Origin: Terebella lapidaria
Lineage: Eukaryota > Annelida > Polychaeta > Terebellida > Terebellidae
DNA: 64,000 nt
Direction: 5' to 3'
Assembly (NCBI GenBank): GCA_949152475.1
Contig: OX424564.1
Span: forward strand, 28,022,165 to 28,086,164
Shown here: in pieces, positions 1-11,290 of the stretch
How positions within the stretch are numbered: position 1 is the first letter of the stretch
How the letters are laid out: every line of letters starts with the position of its first letter
Notes under the pieces: generated by a model
The model's input: the letters and a program-made list of their open reading frames with translations, nothing else
The model's database searches: none
Told to the model about the DNA's origin: nothing
Made by a program: the position numbers and the translations under genes

Positions 1-201
1 AACAGTGATTAAGAAGCCCTGATTGTCATACATGCTATTGACGGATGCTACATAACATATAGACTCTATGGGATATGGAAAAGTAGTGGGCTCTTAGCTA
101 AATGGTTGTTTCAAGAGTGCAAGATATTGCACATACTTTTCAAAGCTGGAGAAAGGGCGTTAGTGATATTAAAGGTAGAGTACTTGACTCCCAACAGGAG
201 C
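1..201. other. Left flank of the satellite, no gene seen
   Basis: AT-rich sequence before the first satellite monomer. I see no domain, RNA gene or recognisable repeat. The change to satellite sequence at about 201 is sharp: the usual monomer-end bases are replaced by unrelated sequence. Confidence 0.5.
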
Positions 202-3175
202 ATGTAAGAATCAATCTATTACCACCAATATATTCAGATTTTGATGATGTTAATAACAAACGTAAAGTACAACATTTTGCAATAGAAACAAAGCCCGACC
301 AAATAGTTTATCCAAAGACACACTGGCGTCATCAGGGGCAGACAGTGTGTTAAATGTAGTTGTTTCTACTGTACACCTGATGGAATTAGTATACAACTGC
401 CCAACAACCTACGAAAAAAATATAAATCCAATACAAACCCTATGAAATAGATATATGACAAGTACATAGGTACCTAATCACAAGCCAAAAGGCTACTGAG
501 TTGATGGTATCCTCGGGGACAGATTTAACGTCCGCCAGCAGTGACACCGACTCAGTGGTATGAATGTAAGAATCAATCTATTACCACCAATATATTCAGA
601 TTTTGATGATGTTAATAACAAACGTAAAGTACAACATTTTGCAATAGAAACAAAGCCCGACCAAATAGTTTATCCAAAGACACACTGGCGTCATCAGGGG
701 CAGACAGTGTGTTAAATGTAGTTGTTTCTACTGTACACCTGATGGAATTAGTATACAACTGCCCAACAACCTACGAAAAAAATATAAATCCAATACAAAC
801 CCTATGAAATAGATATATGACAAGTACATAGGTACCTAATCACAAGCCAAAAGGCTACTGAGTTGATGGTATCCTCGGGGACAGATTTAACGTCCGCCAG
901 CAGTGACACCGACTCAGTGGTATGAATGTAAGAATCAATCTATTACCACCAATATATTCAGATTTTGATGATGTTAATAACAAACGTAAAGTACAACATT
1001 TTGCAATAGAAACAAAGCCCGACCAAATAGTTTATCCAAAGACACACTGGCGTCATCAGGGGCAGACAGTGTGTTAAATGTAGTTGTTTCTACTGTACAC
1101 CTGATGGAATTAGTATACAACTGCCCAACAACCTACGAAAAAAATATAAATCCAATACAAACCCTATGAAATAGATATATGACAAGTACATAGGTACCTA
1201 ATCACAAGCCAAAAGGCTACTGAGTTGATGGTATCCTCGGGGACAGATTTAACGTCCGCCAGCAGTGACACCGACTCAGTGGTATGAATGTAAGAATCAA
1301 TCTATTACCACCAATATATTCAGATTTTGATGATGTTAATAACAAACGTAAAGTACAACATTTTGCAATAGAAACAAAGCCCGACCAAATAGTTTATCCA
1401 AAGACACACTGGCGTCATCAGGGGCAGACAGTGTGTTAAATGTAGTTGTTTCTACTGTACACCTGATGGAATTAGTATACAACTGCCCAACAACCTACGA
1501 AAAAAATATAAATCCAATACAAACCCTATGAAATAGATATATGACAAGTACATAGGTACCTAATCACAAGCCAAAAGGCTACTGAGTTGATGGTATCCTC
1601 GGGGACAGATTTAACGTCCGCCAGCAGTGACACCGACTCAGTGGTATGAATGTAAGAATCAATCTATTACCACCAATATATTCAGATTTTGATGATGTTA
1701 ATAACAAACGTAAAGTACAACATTTTGCAATAGAAACAAAGCCCGACCAAATAGTTTATCCAAAGACACACTGGCGTCATCAGGGGCAGACAGTGTGTTA
1801 AATGTAGTTGTTTCTACTGTACACCTGATGGAATTAGTATACAACTGCCCAACAACCTACGAAAAAAATATAAATCCAATACAAACCCTATGAAATAGAT
1901 ATATGACAAGTACATAGGTACCTAATCACAAGCCAAAAGGCTACTGAGTTGATGGTATCCTCGGGGACAGATTTAACGTCCGCCAGCAATGACACCGACT
2001 CAGTGGTATGAATGTAAGAATCAATCTATTACCACCAATATATTCAGATTTTGATGATGTTAATAACAAACGTAAAGTACAACATTTTGCAATAGAAACA
2101 AAGCCCGACCAAATAGTTTATCCAAAGACACACTGGCGTCATCAGGGGCAGACAGTGTGTTAAATGTAGTTGTTTCTACTGTACACCTGATGGAATTAGT
2201 ATACAACTGCCCAACAACCTACGAAAAAAATATAAATCCAATACAAACCCTATGAAATAGATATATGACAAGTACATAGGTACCTAATCACAAGCCAAAA
2301 GGCTACTGAGTTGATGGTATCCTCGGGGACAGATTTAACGTCCGCCAGCAGTGACACCGACTCAGTGGTATGAATGTAAGAATCAATCTATTACCACCAA
2401 TATATTCAGATTTTGATGATGTTAATAACAAACGTAAAGTACAACATTTTGCAATAGAAACAAAGCCCGACCAAATAGTTTATCCAAAGACACACTGGCG
2501 TCATCAGGGGCAGACAGTGTGTTAAATGTAGTTGTTTCTACTGTACACCTGATGGAATTAGTATACAACTGCCCAACAACCTACGAAAAAAATATAAATC
2601 CAATACAAACCCTATGAAATAGATATATGACAAGTACATAGGTACCTAATCACAAGCCAAAAGGCTACTGAGTTGATGGTATCCTCGGGGACAGATTTAA
2701 CGTCCGCCAGCAGTGACACCGACTCAGTGGTATGAATGTAAGAATCAATCTATTACCACCAATATATTCAGATTTTGATGATGTTAATAACAAACGTAAA
2801 GTACAACATTTTGCAATAGAAACAAAGCCCGACCAAATAGTTTATCCAAAGACACACTGGCGTCATCAGGGGCAGACAGTGTGTTAAATGTAGTTGTTTC
2901 TACTGTACACCTGATGGAATTAGTATACAACTGCCCAACAACCTACGAAAAAAATATAAATCCAATACAAACCCTATGAAATAGATATATGACAAGTACA
3001 TAGGTACCTAATCACAAGCCAAAAGGCTACTGAGTTGATGGTATCCTCGGGGACAGATTTAACGTCCGCCAGCAGTGACACCGACTCAGTGGTATGAATG
3101 TAAGAATCAATCTATTACCACCAATATATTCAGATTTTGATGATGTTAATAACAAACGTAAAGTACAACATTTTG
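202..3175 (+). repeat. 362-bp satellite array, 8 full copies plus a 78-bp partial
   Basis: Monomers begin at 202, 564, 926, 1288, 1650, 2012, 2374, 2736 and 3098, a constant 362-bp step. The copies look identical by eye except for one G-to-A change near 1989, so the array is very young or strongly homogenised. Each monomer has a short inverted pair (ACTGAGT...ACTCAGT) near its end. Short open frames in it carry no recognisable domain and simply repeat with the array. Diverged single or double monomers of the same family sit at 16585-16693, 22546-23100 and 53286-53830, so the family is dispersed and only this locus has expanded. Confidence 0.95.
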
Positions 3176-3206
3176 TTGTACAAGCAGTAACATATTTTAA
3201 CATTTT

Positions 3207-3463
3207 CGATCAACATGAAACTTATAGGGATGAAGCGGTATCTCAGTGGCTCGGTCCTCCTCAAATCTGGTCAAAATCGGACTAAAACTGTTGCCATGGC
3301 AACGGAAAATGTAAAAATCAATAATTGACCATAACTCCGGTTCTATTCAAGATAAATTTTTCTAACTAATTTTGTATTTTTCTATGGCCAATTCCTGATC
3401 ATCTGATATATGGCCCATGGTCGTACGACCAAAACTCTCCATTATTGCCCGATGTCGAAAAAT
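3207..3463 (+). repeat. R2-family fragment inside the satellite edge
   Basis: About 257 bp that read identically to 4497-4753 of the nearby full R2 element, including one X-box palindrome at 3290-3303. The left R2 end and microsatellite are missing. It is bounded by forward satellite sequence ending at 3175 and by a short inverted satellite piece at 3463-3480. Identity over this length next to a diverged family implies a very recent local copy or gene conversion. Confidence 0.85.
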
Positions 3464-3480
3464 GTTGTACTTTACGTTTT

Positions 3481-4377
3481 CAACAAGCATATCAGAAATC
3501 CAATCCGACTTCCTGATGAGCTAGAAGCAGATCTCTCCAGTCCACTACTCTAATTTACCATAAAGCAAATTTAAATCAGTGTAAACCAGGGTACACCGCA
3601 ATGGGTATATCGAGGGAACGTCCGAAGAAATGGCTTAAAATAGTTCTGGCCCAGGACACCAAGGCAAGATGGAAGTGGAGACATCAAGTAATACCTCAAA
3701 AGGAGTGGAATGTAGGTTTACTACAGTTCCTGCTTTTTGACTGGTTTTTGACCTTCGTCAATTCGGTATATTTGCTTCCTATTTTGTAATGATTTTATTT
3801 TTTTGGAAAGGCTAGGACTTTTTTTTAATGAATATTTATGGTATTTGCAGAAGGCTTAGTTTGAATTAGAATATTATTCTGTTACTGCTTGCTGCAACCC
3901 TTGCATTCGTCTGGCGTTGCAGGTGCAAATTGAGCATTTATGTCAAGGATGATCTCGCCGTTCAAAAACCCTTAGTTGCGAGAACTGCCTCCACATCTAC
4001 TTCGCCATATTATTATGCCATACCACCACTGGTAGCACCATTCTGGCTGACAATATAGTCCAGAAACCTGGGCACCCACATCTCCCATCCCCAAAAATCC
4101 GTTCCAAAAAATCTGAAAGAGGCATACATATAGGGATGAGTGCTTCATATGTATATGTCCAAAATCAATTTGTAGTTCCCTGTTCTGTAGATTACCGGGT
4201 ATTAATTGTCAAACTTGCTTGAGAGTTAATGTATGAACCAGCGAACGCGGTCTTGATGAGGAATCATTACCAAGAGCACGACGCAAACAGATGATAACCA
4301 GCATATTCATTTCAAAGAACTTCACACAATAGGAGTAGCATAATATCTCATATCGAAAATACACGTATCACGCATTT
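3481..4377. other. Unassigned sequence between satellite and R2
   Basis: No family recognised. A short phrase at about 3480-3550 (+) reads like coding sequence (residues FNKHIRNPIRLPDELEADL before a stop), and a 62-codon frame starts at 3601, but neither shows a known domain. It may be an exon relic or chance. Confidence 0.3.
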
Positions 4378-5810
4378 TTACCCTCGCCCCGATAGGGGCA
4401 GAGGGTATTGCAATTGGGTCTGTCCGTTTGTATGTCTGTTTGTTTGTTTGTCTGTCTGTCTGTCTGTCCGCGCGCATATCTCAAAGGAGAATGGTCCGAT
4501 CAACATGAAACTTATAGGGATGAAGCGGTATCTCAGTGGCTCGGTCCTCCTCAAATCTGGTCAAAATCGGACTAAAACTGTTGCCATGGCAACGGAAAAT
4601 GTAAAAATCAATAATTGACCATAACTCCGGTTCTATTCAAGATAAATTTTTCTAACTAATTTTGTATTTTTCTATGGCCAATTCCTGATCATCTGATATA
4701 TGGCCCATGGTCGTACGACCAAAACTCTCCATTATTGCCCGATGTCGAAAAATTGGGGGTCACGGTTTCAATTTTTTTTGGCCAGCGACGTTTCAGTGCA
4801 AATGTCTGCGCTCATAACTCAAAGGCAAACGACCCGATCGATTTGAAATTTATAGGGCAAGAGTGCTATGGTGCTGGCTCATTCCCTTCAGAATTTTGCC
4901 AAAATCAGATGAAAACGGTTGCCATGGCAACGGAAAAAAGAAAATCACATAATTGGCTTTAACTCCGGTTCTACTCGATATTAATTTTTCCAACTATTTT
5001 TGTATTTTTCTTTGGCCATTTCCCAATCGTATGGTGTACGACCGATGGTCGTACGACGAAAACTCTCCATTATCGCCCGATGTCGAAAAATTGGGGGTCA
5101 CGATTTCAGTTATTTTTGGCCAGCGACGTTTCAGCGCAAATGTCTGTGCTCATAACTCAAAGGCAAACGGTCCGATCGATTTGAAATTTATAGAACTAGA
5201 GTGCTATGATGGTGGCTCAGACCCTTCAAAATTTTGCCAAAATCGGATGAAAACGGTTGCCATGGCAACGGAAAAAAAGAAAATCACATAATTGGCTCTA
5301 ACTCCGGTTCTATTTGATATTAATTTTTCCAATTATTTTTGTATTTTTCTTTGGCCAATTCCCGATCGTTTGGTGTACGACCAATGGTCGTACGACGAAA
5401 ACTCTCCATTATCGCCGGATGTCGAAAAATTGGGGGTCACGATTTCGGTTATTTTTGGCCAGCGACGTTTCAGTGCAAATGTCTGCGTACATAACTCAAA
5501 GGCAAACAGTTCGATAGATTTGAAATTTATAGGGCTGGAGTGCTATGGTAATGGCTCAGTCCCTTTCAAATTTTGCAAAAAACGGGTGAAAACGGTTGCC
5601 ATGGCAACTGAAAAAATAAAATCACATAATTGACTATAACTCCGGTTCTAATCAATATTAAATGTTCAACCTATTTTTGTATTTTTCTTTGGCCAATTCC
5701 CAATCGTATGGCGTACAACCGATGGTCTTAAGACCAAAACTCTCAATTATCGCCTAATTTTAGTGACTAAATCTGAAGGGCGATGGTCTGCAATCTCTGA
5801 TCGTCTCGTT
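4378..5810 (+). repeat. R2 element, copy A (tandem ~338-bp monomers)
   Basis: The left end TTACCCTCGCCCCGATAGGG contains a GC-rich hairpin and is followed by a GTTT/GTCT microsatellite (4419-4468). Four monomers follow, marked by GTTGCCATGGCAAC at 4580, 4918, 5256 and 5595 (steps 338, 338, 339). The right end reads ...CAATCTCTGATCGTCTCGTT. An ACCCTCGCCC-like block near each end lies in opposite orientation, giving subterminal inverted repeats. No transposase is encoded. Hairpin end, microsatellite and central tandem repeats resemble non-autonomous Helitron/Helentron elements. That assignment is inference. Confidence 0.75.
4918..4931. promoter_or_regulatory. X-box-like palindrome (example of 15 in R2)
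   Basis: GTTGCCATGGCAAC is a perfect 14-bp dyad that matches the high-affinity RFX-family X-box consensus. The R2 copies are at 3290, 4580, 4918, 5256, 5595, 44091, 44401, 44737 (one mismatch), 45076, 45366, 55749, 56087, 56425, 56763 and 57101. Whether any is bound in vivo is unknown. Each monomer also tends to carry a second dyad, GTCGTACGAC or a close variant. Confidence 0.6.
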
Positions 5811-6389
5811 TGATAATATGATACGATGCTTACAAGATTTTATGATAGATCGGAGGCCATCAGCGAATATATTCATGGTGTCAGCGAGGAGATTTTGTGT
5901 ACATGTAGGCCTACTACCCCAGAACTAGTTGCAGATATTGGATTGCGTTCACTAAGGTGTTCAACCAGTTTCAGAGCTGCCGCGACAAGCACAATGCACA
6001 ATCTTTTCCGATGTTTGTATGCACGTTTGACTGGTGTATTTACATGTTTATTTACAATAAATAAGTAATGATCGAAAGGATTGCATTGATATATTGAAGA
6101 CATTGTTTTGTGACAAACATAGTGTGGAGCACCACTTGAGAGCGCGGAGTGAGTACAAACATCCTCATACAACCCCTTTTCAACACTATTCCCGTAGATT
6201 TCCACTCGATGACACTAGAAGCAGCAACAAATTATGGGCTTCGTTGGCCAGACTTTTTGATCAGGGAGTTTGTCCGAACGCTGAAGAACAGAAACACAGT
6301 GATATATTTTATTTCTAAATATTCTTATTTTTTCAGCTTCTCCAAGAGATCTACAAACTGCGCCTTATTATTTATTATGTTTAATTTCT
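5811..6389. other. Unassigned sequence right of R2 copy A
   Basis: Overlapping frames of 70-110 codons exist on both strands (about 5826-6412), none with a recognisable domain and none clearly preferred. AATAAA occurs on the plus strand near 6057. I see no supported gene. Confidence 0.35.
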
Positions 6390-9300
6390 ATTTCATGTTT
6401 ATTGCTGACTAGCGCCGAAACGAAGTCATTTTCCATATATTAGGAGCGTGAATGCCGCCAGCATAAAATTCATGTTAAGTTGTTAAATGTACAAATTGGA
6501 ACAGAAATAATTGAACTGATGCTATGGATGTGTATTTATAACACACATCTTTATGAACACCTTTGAGTATTACCGGATAAATCATGAACATGTTTTTCCC
6601 TTCAAAGAATATATTTGAAAGTGTGATTTGACCGGCTTCATTCGTACCCAGTCTCGAACCAGTAAGTGGTAGGAGCCGGATACATGTGAATGGAGAATAT
6701 TAACAGGTGCATTTCGACTGATCAACGAAGTGCCTTGTTGATATAATAGCTTCATAAAAGGGACTCATTCTCAGTACACCAAAAAAGGTTATTGTACAAT
6801 ATGGGATTCTATGCTCGAGGGACACATCTTTGAGAAACCTGACGTGAGGTTGGTGTTAGGGATATTTAAGTGTGTTTCGAATCGTCCAATCATCACTGAA
6901 TAGGAAAAAAGTACGGCTTAATCCACACATCCATCTGATGCACATGATATCAGAGTTCCAAGGGTGAAGGCGTGAAAACGTAAATTTGTGAGGAAAATGT
7001 CATGATATGCCAGCAAACCAATATTTATTACAATGATTGTAATTTAGGTCAATGCCAAAAACGTCACATGTCACATTGAATGAAGCCCTGTGATTTAATT
7101 TCTTGACAAGTAGCCCTGTTTTGAAAATTACATGGAGAGTATGAAACAAGAGTGGTACTATTGGGAGAAAGCACATATTCAACATTTCGGTATTATGCAC
7201 AAAAGTTCATTGCAAGCCAAACTTAGTAGTATGACTGATATCTGATTAACAAGAAGTTAAGAGTGTTGTTTGCACGGGAAAGTATGAAATTCCTTTCCAG
7301 ATAGATTAATAAATATATATATGTTTGAATCCAATCCGCAGTGAATAACAATAGTCTCTCACTATCCCCAGTAACTATAATGCAAAACATTTTACAATGG
7401 AATAAAACAGATCTTCATGAAATGTTTTTCGGAGTTGGAGATAAGCATGTGATCCACTTCTACAAGCAGACACATAAAGGAATACCAAGACAAACTATAC
7501 ATACTGCCAAACTTTCAAGATTATTTTGGTGAAACGCCATAAATAGATAGAGAAGGATTGCTGTTTTCTCCCCGATTTGAGTTTCACTGAAAGCCCACGT
7601 GTCTGACCCTATTTCTTTGTCGACTGACATAAGTGAACTAGAGGGGACCTAATTAGTAAAACAGTGGGACCTGTAACGAACAATTCCTGACAGAATTTCA
7701 ATTTCTGTGTAACATTTCCTTATGTATCAGGAAAAAGGCTCGAGGGTAGCATGATTTTCAACAAAGCCACATGTCATGCCTTTATTATAATAATATCATA
7801 GAAGATTGGATTTAAGCTGTTGTCAGTTAGATTGGATTACGCAATCAGCCAACGCAGAGGACGTGATACATTATAATGATGGATTTGGCAGTGAACAAAG
7901 TTAATTTTTTTCCGGTAGATGGTCTAAAAGAGGAAAATTGTATTCCCAATAATTCCCCACTTCCTGCATTTACTCTGATGTGATGTGGTTATCATGTTAC
8001 ACTTCGTATGATTATTGCTTTCATATCGAAGCGAAGTGTGATAACTGGATGGTTAAGTGAATAATCGTGGTTATCATAATTGGATAATTTCCAGATACCG
8101 TACAGTAACTAAGAGTATACGATAATTATATTGATTATTATGTAGACAAACAAAACACTATTCTGGTATGGGGGTACCAGGGTGCTCATCTCGTTTAACA
8201 AAACCAACTCACTGGTAGGATTTTGAGTCCCTTGCTTTTGCAGCAATGACCTGGGCACATGTTTTCCGCTCATAAAAAATTATGTTTTTATTGATTAGCT
8301 TCCACGTTACACGTTGATGATTAACGTGATACTATACTTTTTTTAAGATATCAGTAATTACCCATCTGTTTGTTTCACGAACAATTGTACAGTAGTAGCT
8401 CCTGAGTATCTATATCAATTGCAACATACAGACAGGGTGCTGAATAAGATGTGGCAGAACCGCGAACACAGCCCTACAAGCTTGCACTTGATGTTGATCG
8501 AGTTTAAATGTGCGATATAGACAAACAGAACAATCACATCATGACATTTGTGCAGTGAAGAACAAAAGCAATAACCTATTTCATTGTACATGTAAGTAAC
8601 AATATATATAGTGTAGACTTTGTGCACTATTATCACAATATTAAGGTAAACTAATTAATGTAAAATAAAAACAAAATAATGTCAAATTTATGTATCAGAA
8701 CTACTTTCTTCAGCATGTTCTGTGCAAACCGAGCCGATTTTCGAGCAATTGCCACGTTCTTTCATTTAGTTATATGTAAGTCGATGTAAATAACATTAAG
8801 TGCAAAAATACAATATTATAAAAACTATATACATTCCTGTACAATATACGAGTTTTTTTTTCTTCTGATCAACGACGTGATTCATTTAGTTTTATAGCAG
8901 TACAACTCGAGGGCTCTTAAATGATATCATGGAATTGAATGCTGGGAAGATCTCATTGTAAGTGTCTCGAATTAGACGCACCCCTCACACTTTACTATCA
9001 TATCATCATCAATGGACATTGTTGATTTACCGTACATCCAAAAGTATGTAGGAAACTAGAACGAGGTACGTACAAATGGATCAGTCCCGAGTGAGATTGA
9101 GGCAATCAAACGTGTGATTACCGGGTGTATACAGTATTGGAGAGAGGCGGTCGATACCAAACACCTAGTGCCCCCAGTACCAGAGATGATTTAACATGAG
9201 GCAGTGCTGCAAATAATGTGCGTTCCATGTGTGTGATGAATACTTACAATGTGCATTCCATATGTGTGTTGAATAGCATGGACTGGATTGCACAAGGGTG

Positions 9301-11290
9301 TGTGCTTCATAATATGTTTAGGAATCTAGCGTGTAAATGTGTTGAGCACCCTTATGTTTTAACAGTGATTCACCTTTACATTATGGTATTCTTCCATGCT
9401 AAATGGCATTTGAGCATTCAATGGTTTCATAAATAGATGACACACGAGGCTCAGATTCAAAGCGGAAGACCTCTGGCTGTTTCAATGCGCCTTTTGTCCA
9501 TATTAAATACCATTCAGGCAAGCAGTTTGTTCAGTTCACGTCTTCGCTACCATTCCAACAACATTTGACAACAATACATCAAATTTTATATAATATGACA
9601 AAATTGCACCTATATCAATATGTCCTCAGACATTTGCAGGACGTCTTGAGTATCGGCCGTTTCCTGTTCTTTACCAGAATATTCTCGACAAATATGTCCA
9701 ATGTGTGCCCAATACACAGATCTAAAAGTGGATTTTTGTCATTGAATGGATTTATAGGGATATGAAATTATGAAATATATAATATTTACTTGATCAAGGG
9801 TATGATATACGAGCTTTACATCCAGATACCAAACCCCGTCAACTTTTGTCCCAAAAGAAATCGCATTTAAATGCCCCAAGCTGGAAGCATCAAGTGTTGA
9901 TTTAACCTGAGTCCAGAAGTATGTATTGCATTCGTATAAATGGATCAATCCCAAGGTAAAAAGAGGCAGTCACATGTGTGAGGCAGTCACTACATATATA
10001 TTTGAAGGAGATCAATACCAAGCACCGGATGCCCCTCGTACCAGGGACGAATTCATGAGAGGTGGTACTACAGATAATGTGGACTGAATTGCACCAGGGT
10101 GTGTGCTTCGTAATATATGGTTAGAAACCTAGCCTGTGAACGCGTGTTGAGTAATGTAATGAGGTAACGATTCACAGCTAGTGGATTCTTTGATCCTAAT
10201 TGTCATTCCACGTTGAAAGCGTTCATAAATAGATACGAACAAGGCTTCAAATCACCGCAAGGAGCACGGGAATTTATGATGTACCTTTTATCAGTGCCAG
10301 TCGAGAAAGCGGTCTGCCCAGTTTACATCTTCACTACCATCTGAACACCATATGGCAGTGCATAAAACATCAAATTGAGTGAATTTACCACAATTACACA
10401 CATGTACTTCGGAATGCTAACGGACGTCTTCTGCATGTAAAATTTTCTCCCATGGCATAAACATTTCGCCTGAATGATCAAAGTTGAAGCTCAGTTGGTC
10501 CAAGTTGACCTTTGAATATTCTGGGTGTTATCTGACTTCATCAATGTCAACGTCAGATACTCAAAATAACTATTAACTCTGGAATGATCAATACACTTTG
10601 GATGGTTATATCAAATGATGTGTCTAGACGGATAGTCAAAAATTGCACAACATTTCTGTCCGGGCTAAAAAATTTACTTTTTCACACACTAGCAAAGACA
10701 ACGTTGCTAGTTTGCTGACATTAACTTGGAGGAGTTGCATGGGAATCAATTCTAAAATATGTTATTGATATTTCTTGGAAAGGCAATCATTTCACAAAAC
10801 ACAGGGAGTAATGAATTGTATAAATTCAATACCTTACATACACATTGGCAATTACTTGATGCTGCTTTTATCATAAAACCACACTGGACATGATGCATGT
10901 ACCGATTAACAGATTGATCCAGTGTGTCCCATGCCTTTTTAAAGAGATTTTAATTTAAAATGATTAATCATTTAACATGTTCTTGTTTATAAAACTTGAT
11001 ATACAAATGCCTTCAAAATAATAAACATTCAGCACATTTGCAACAACGATATTCGATATTTATCAAAGTTTCCAGGCTGATCCAATATCTACATGTGAGA
11101 CAGAAATGGTTTCGAGCACATGTACTCGTGTTGTGCGCCTATTATACAACCAGTATTGTTTATTTTAAAATAACATTTTCTTGCTGTGTTGGATTTATTG
11201 GGATAATTACGGAATTCCACGAATTTGCGTGTGCTGATAGTGCTTAAAATAGATTAATCTGGGCTTAAATCTCGGTCTACGATTACTAAA
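6390..11290. repeat. U unit, copy 1 (most complete, ~4.9 kb)
   Basis: A long non-coding block whose ordered sub-blocks recur through the window. It includes the CGAACCAGTAAGTGGTAGGA core at ~6655, the 'TTTACAATGGAATAAAACAG' block at ~7395, the 'GATGGTCTAAAAGA' block at ~7919, the 'CTCGAGGGCTCTTAAAT' block at ~8907, the 'ATGGATCAATCCCAAG' block at ~9940, the 'ACCATATGGCAGTGCATAAA' block at ~10350 and the 'TTGGAGGAGTTGCATGGGAA' block at ~10726. The next copy begins at ~11290, giving a ~4.9-kb step. Frames of 60-85 codons inside have no domain, although the 66-codon frame at 9565-9765 recurs in a later copy at 16761-16958. No terminal repeats were found. Confidence 0.75.

Noticed and set aside
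202-3175. CRISPR-like array
   Set aside because: The whole 362-bp unit is conserved, there are no short repeats with variable spacers, and the context is animal DNA.
9565-9765. 66-codon frame repeated at 16761-16958 as a small gene family
   Set aside because: Both lie in the same U sub-block, and the surrounding non-coding sequence is equally similar. In the equivalent block near 42.5-42.6 kb the reading frame is not kept in this form.
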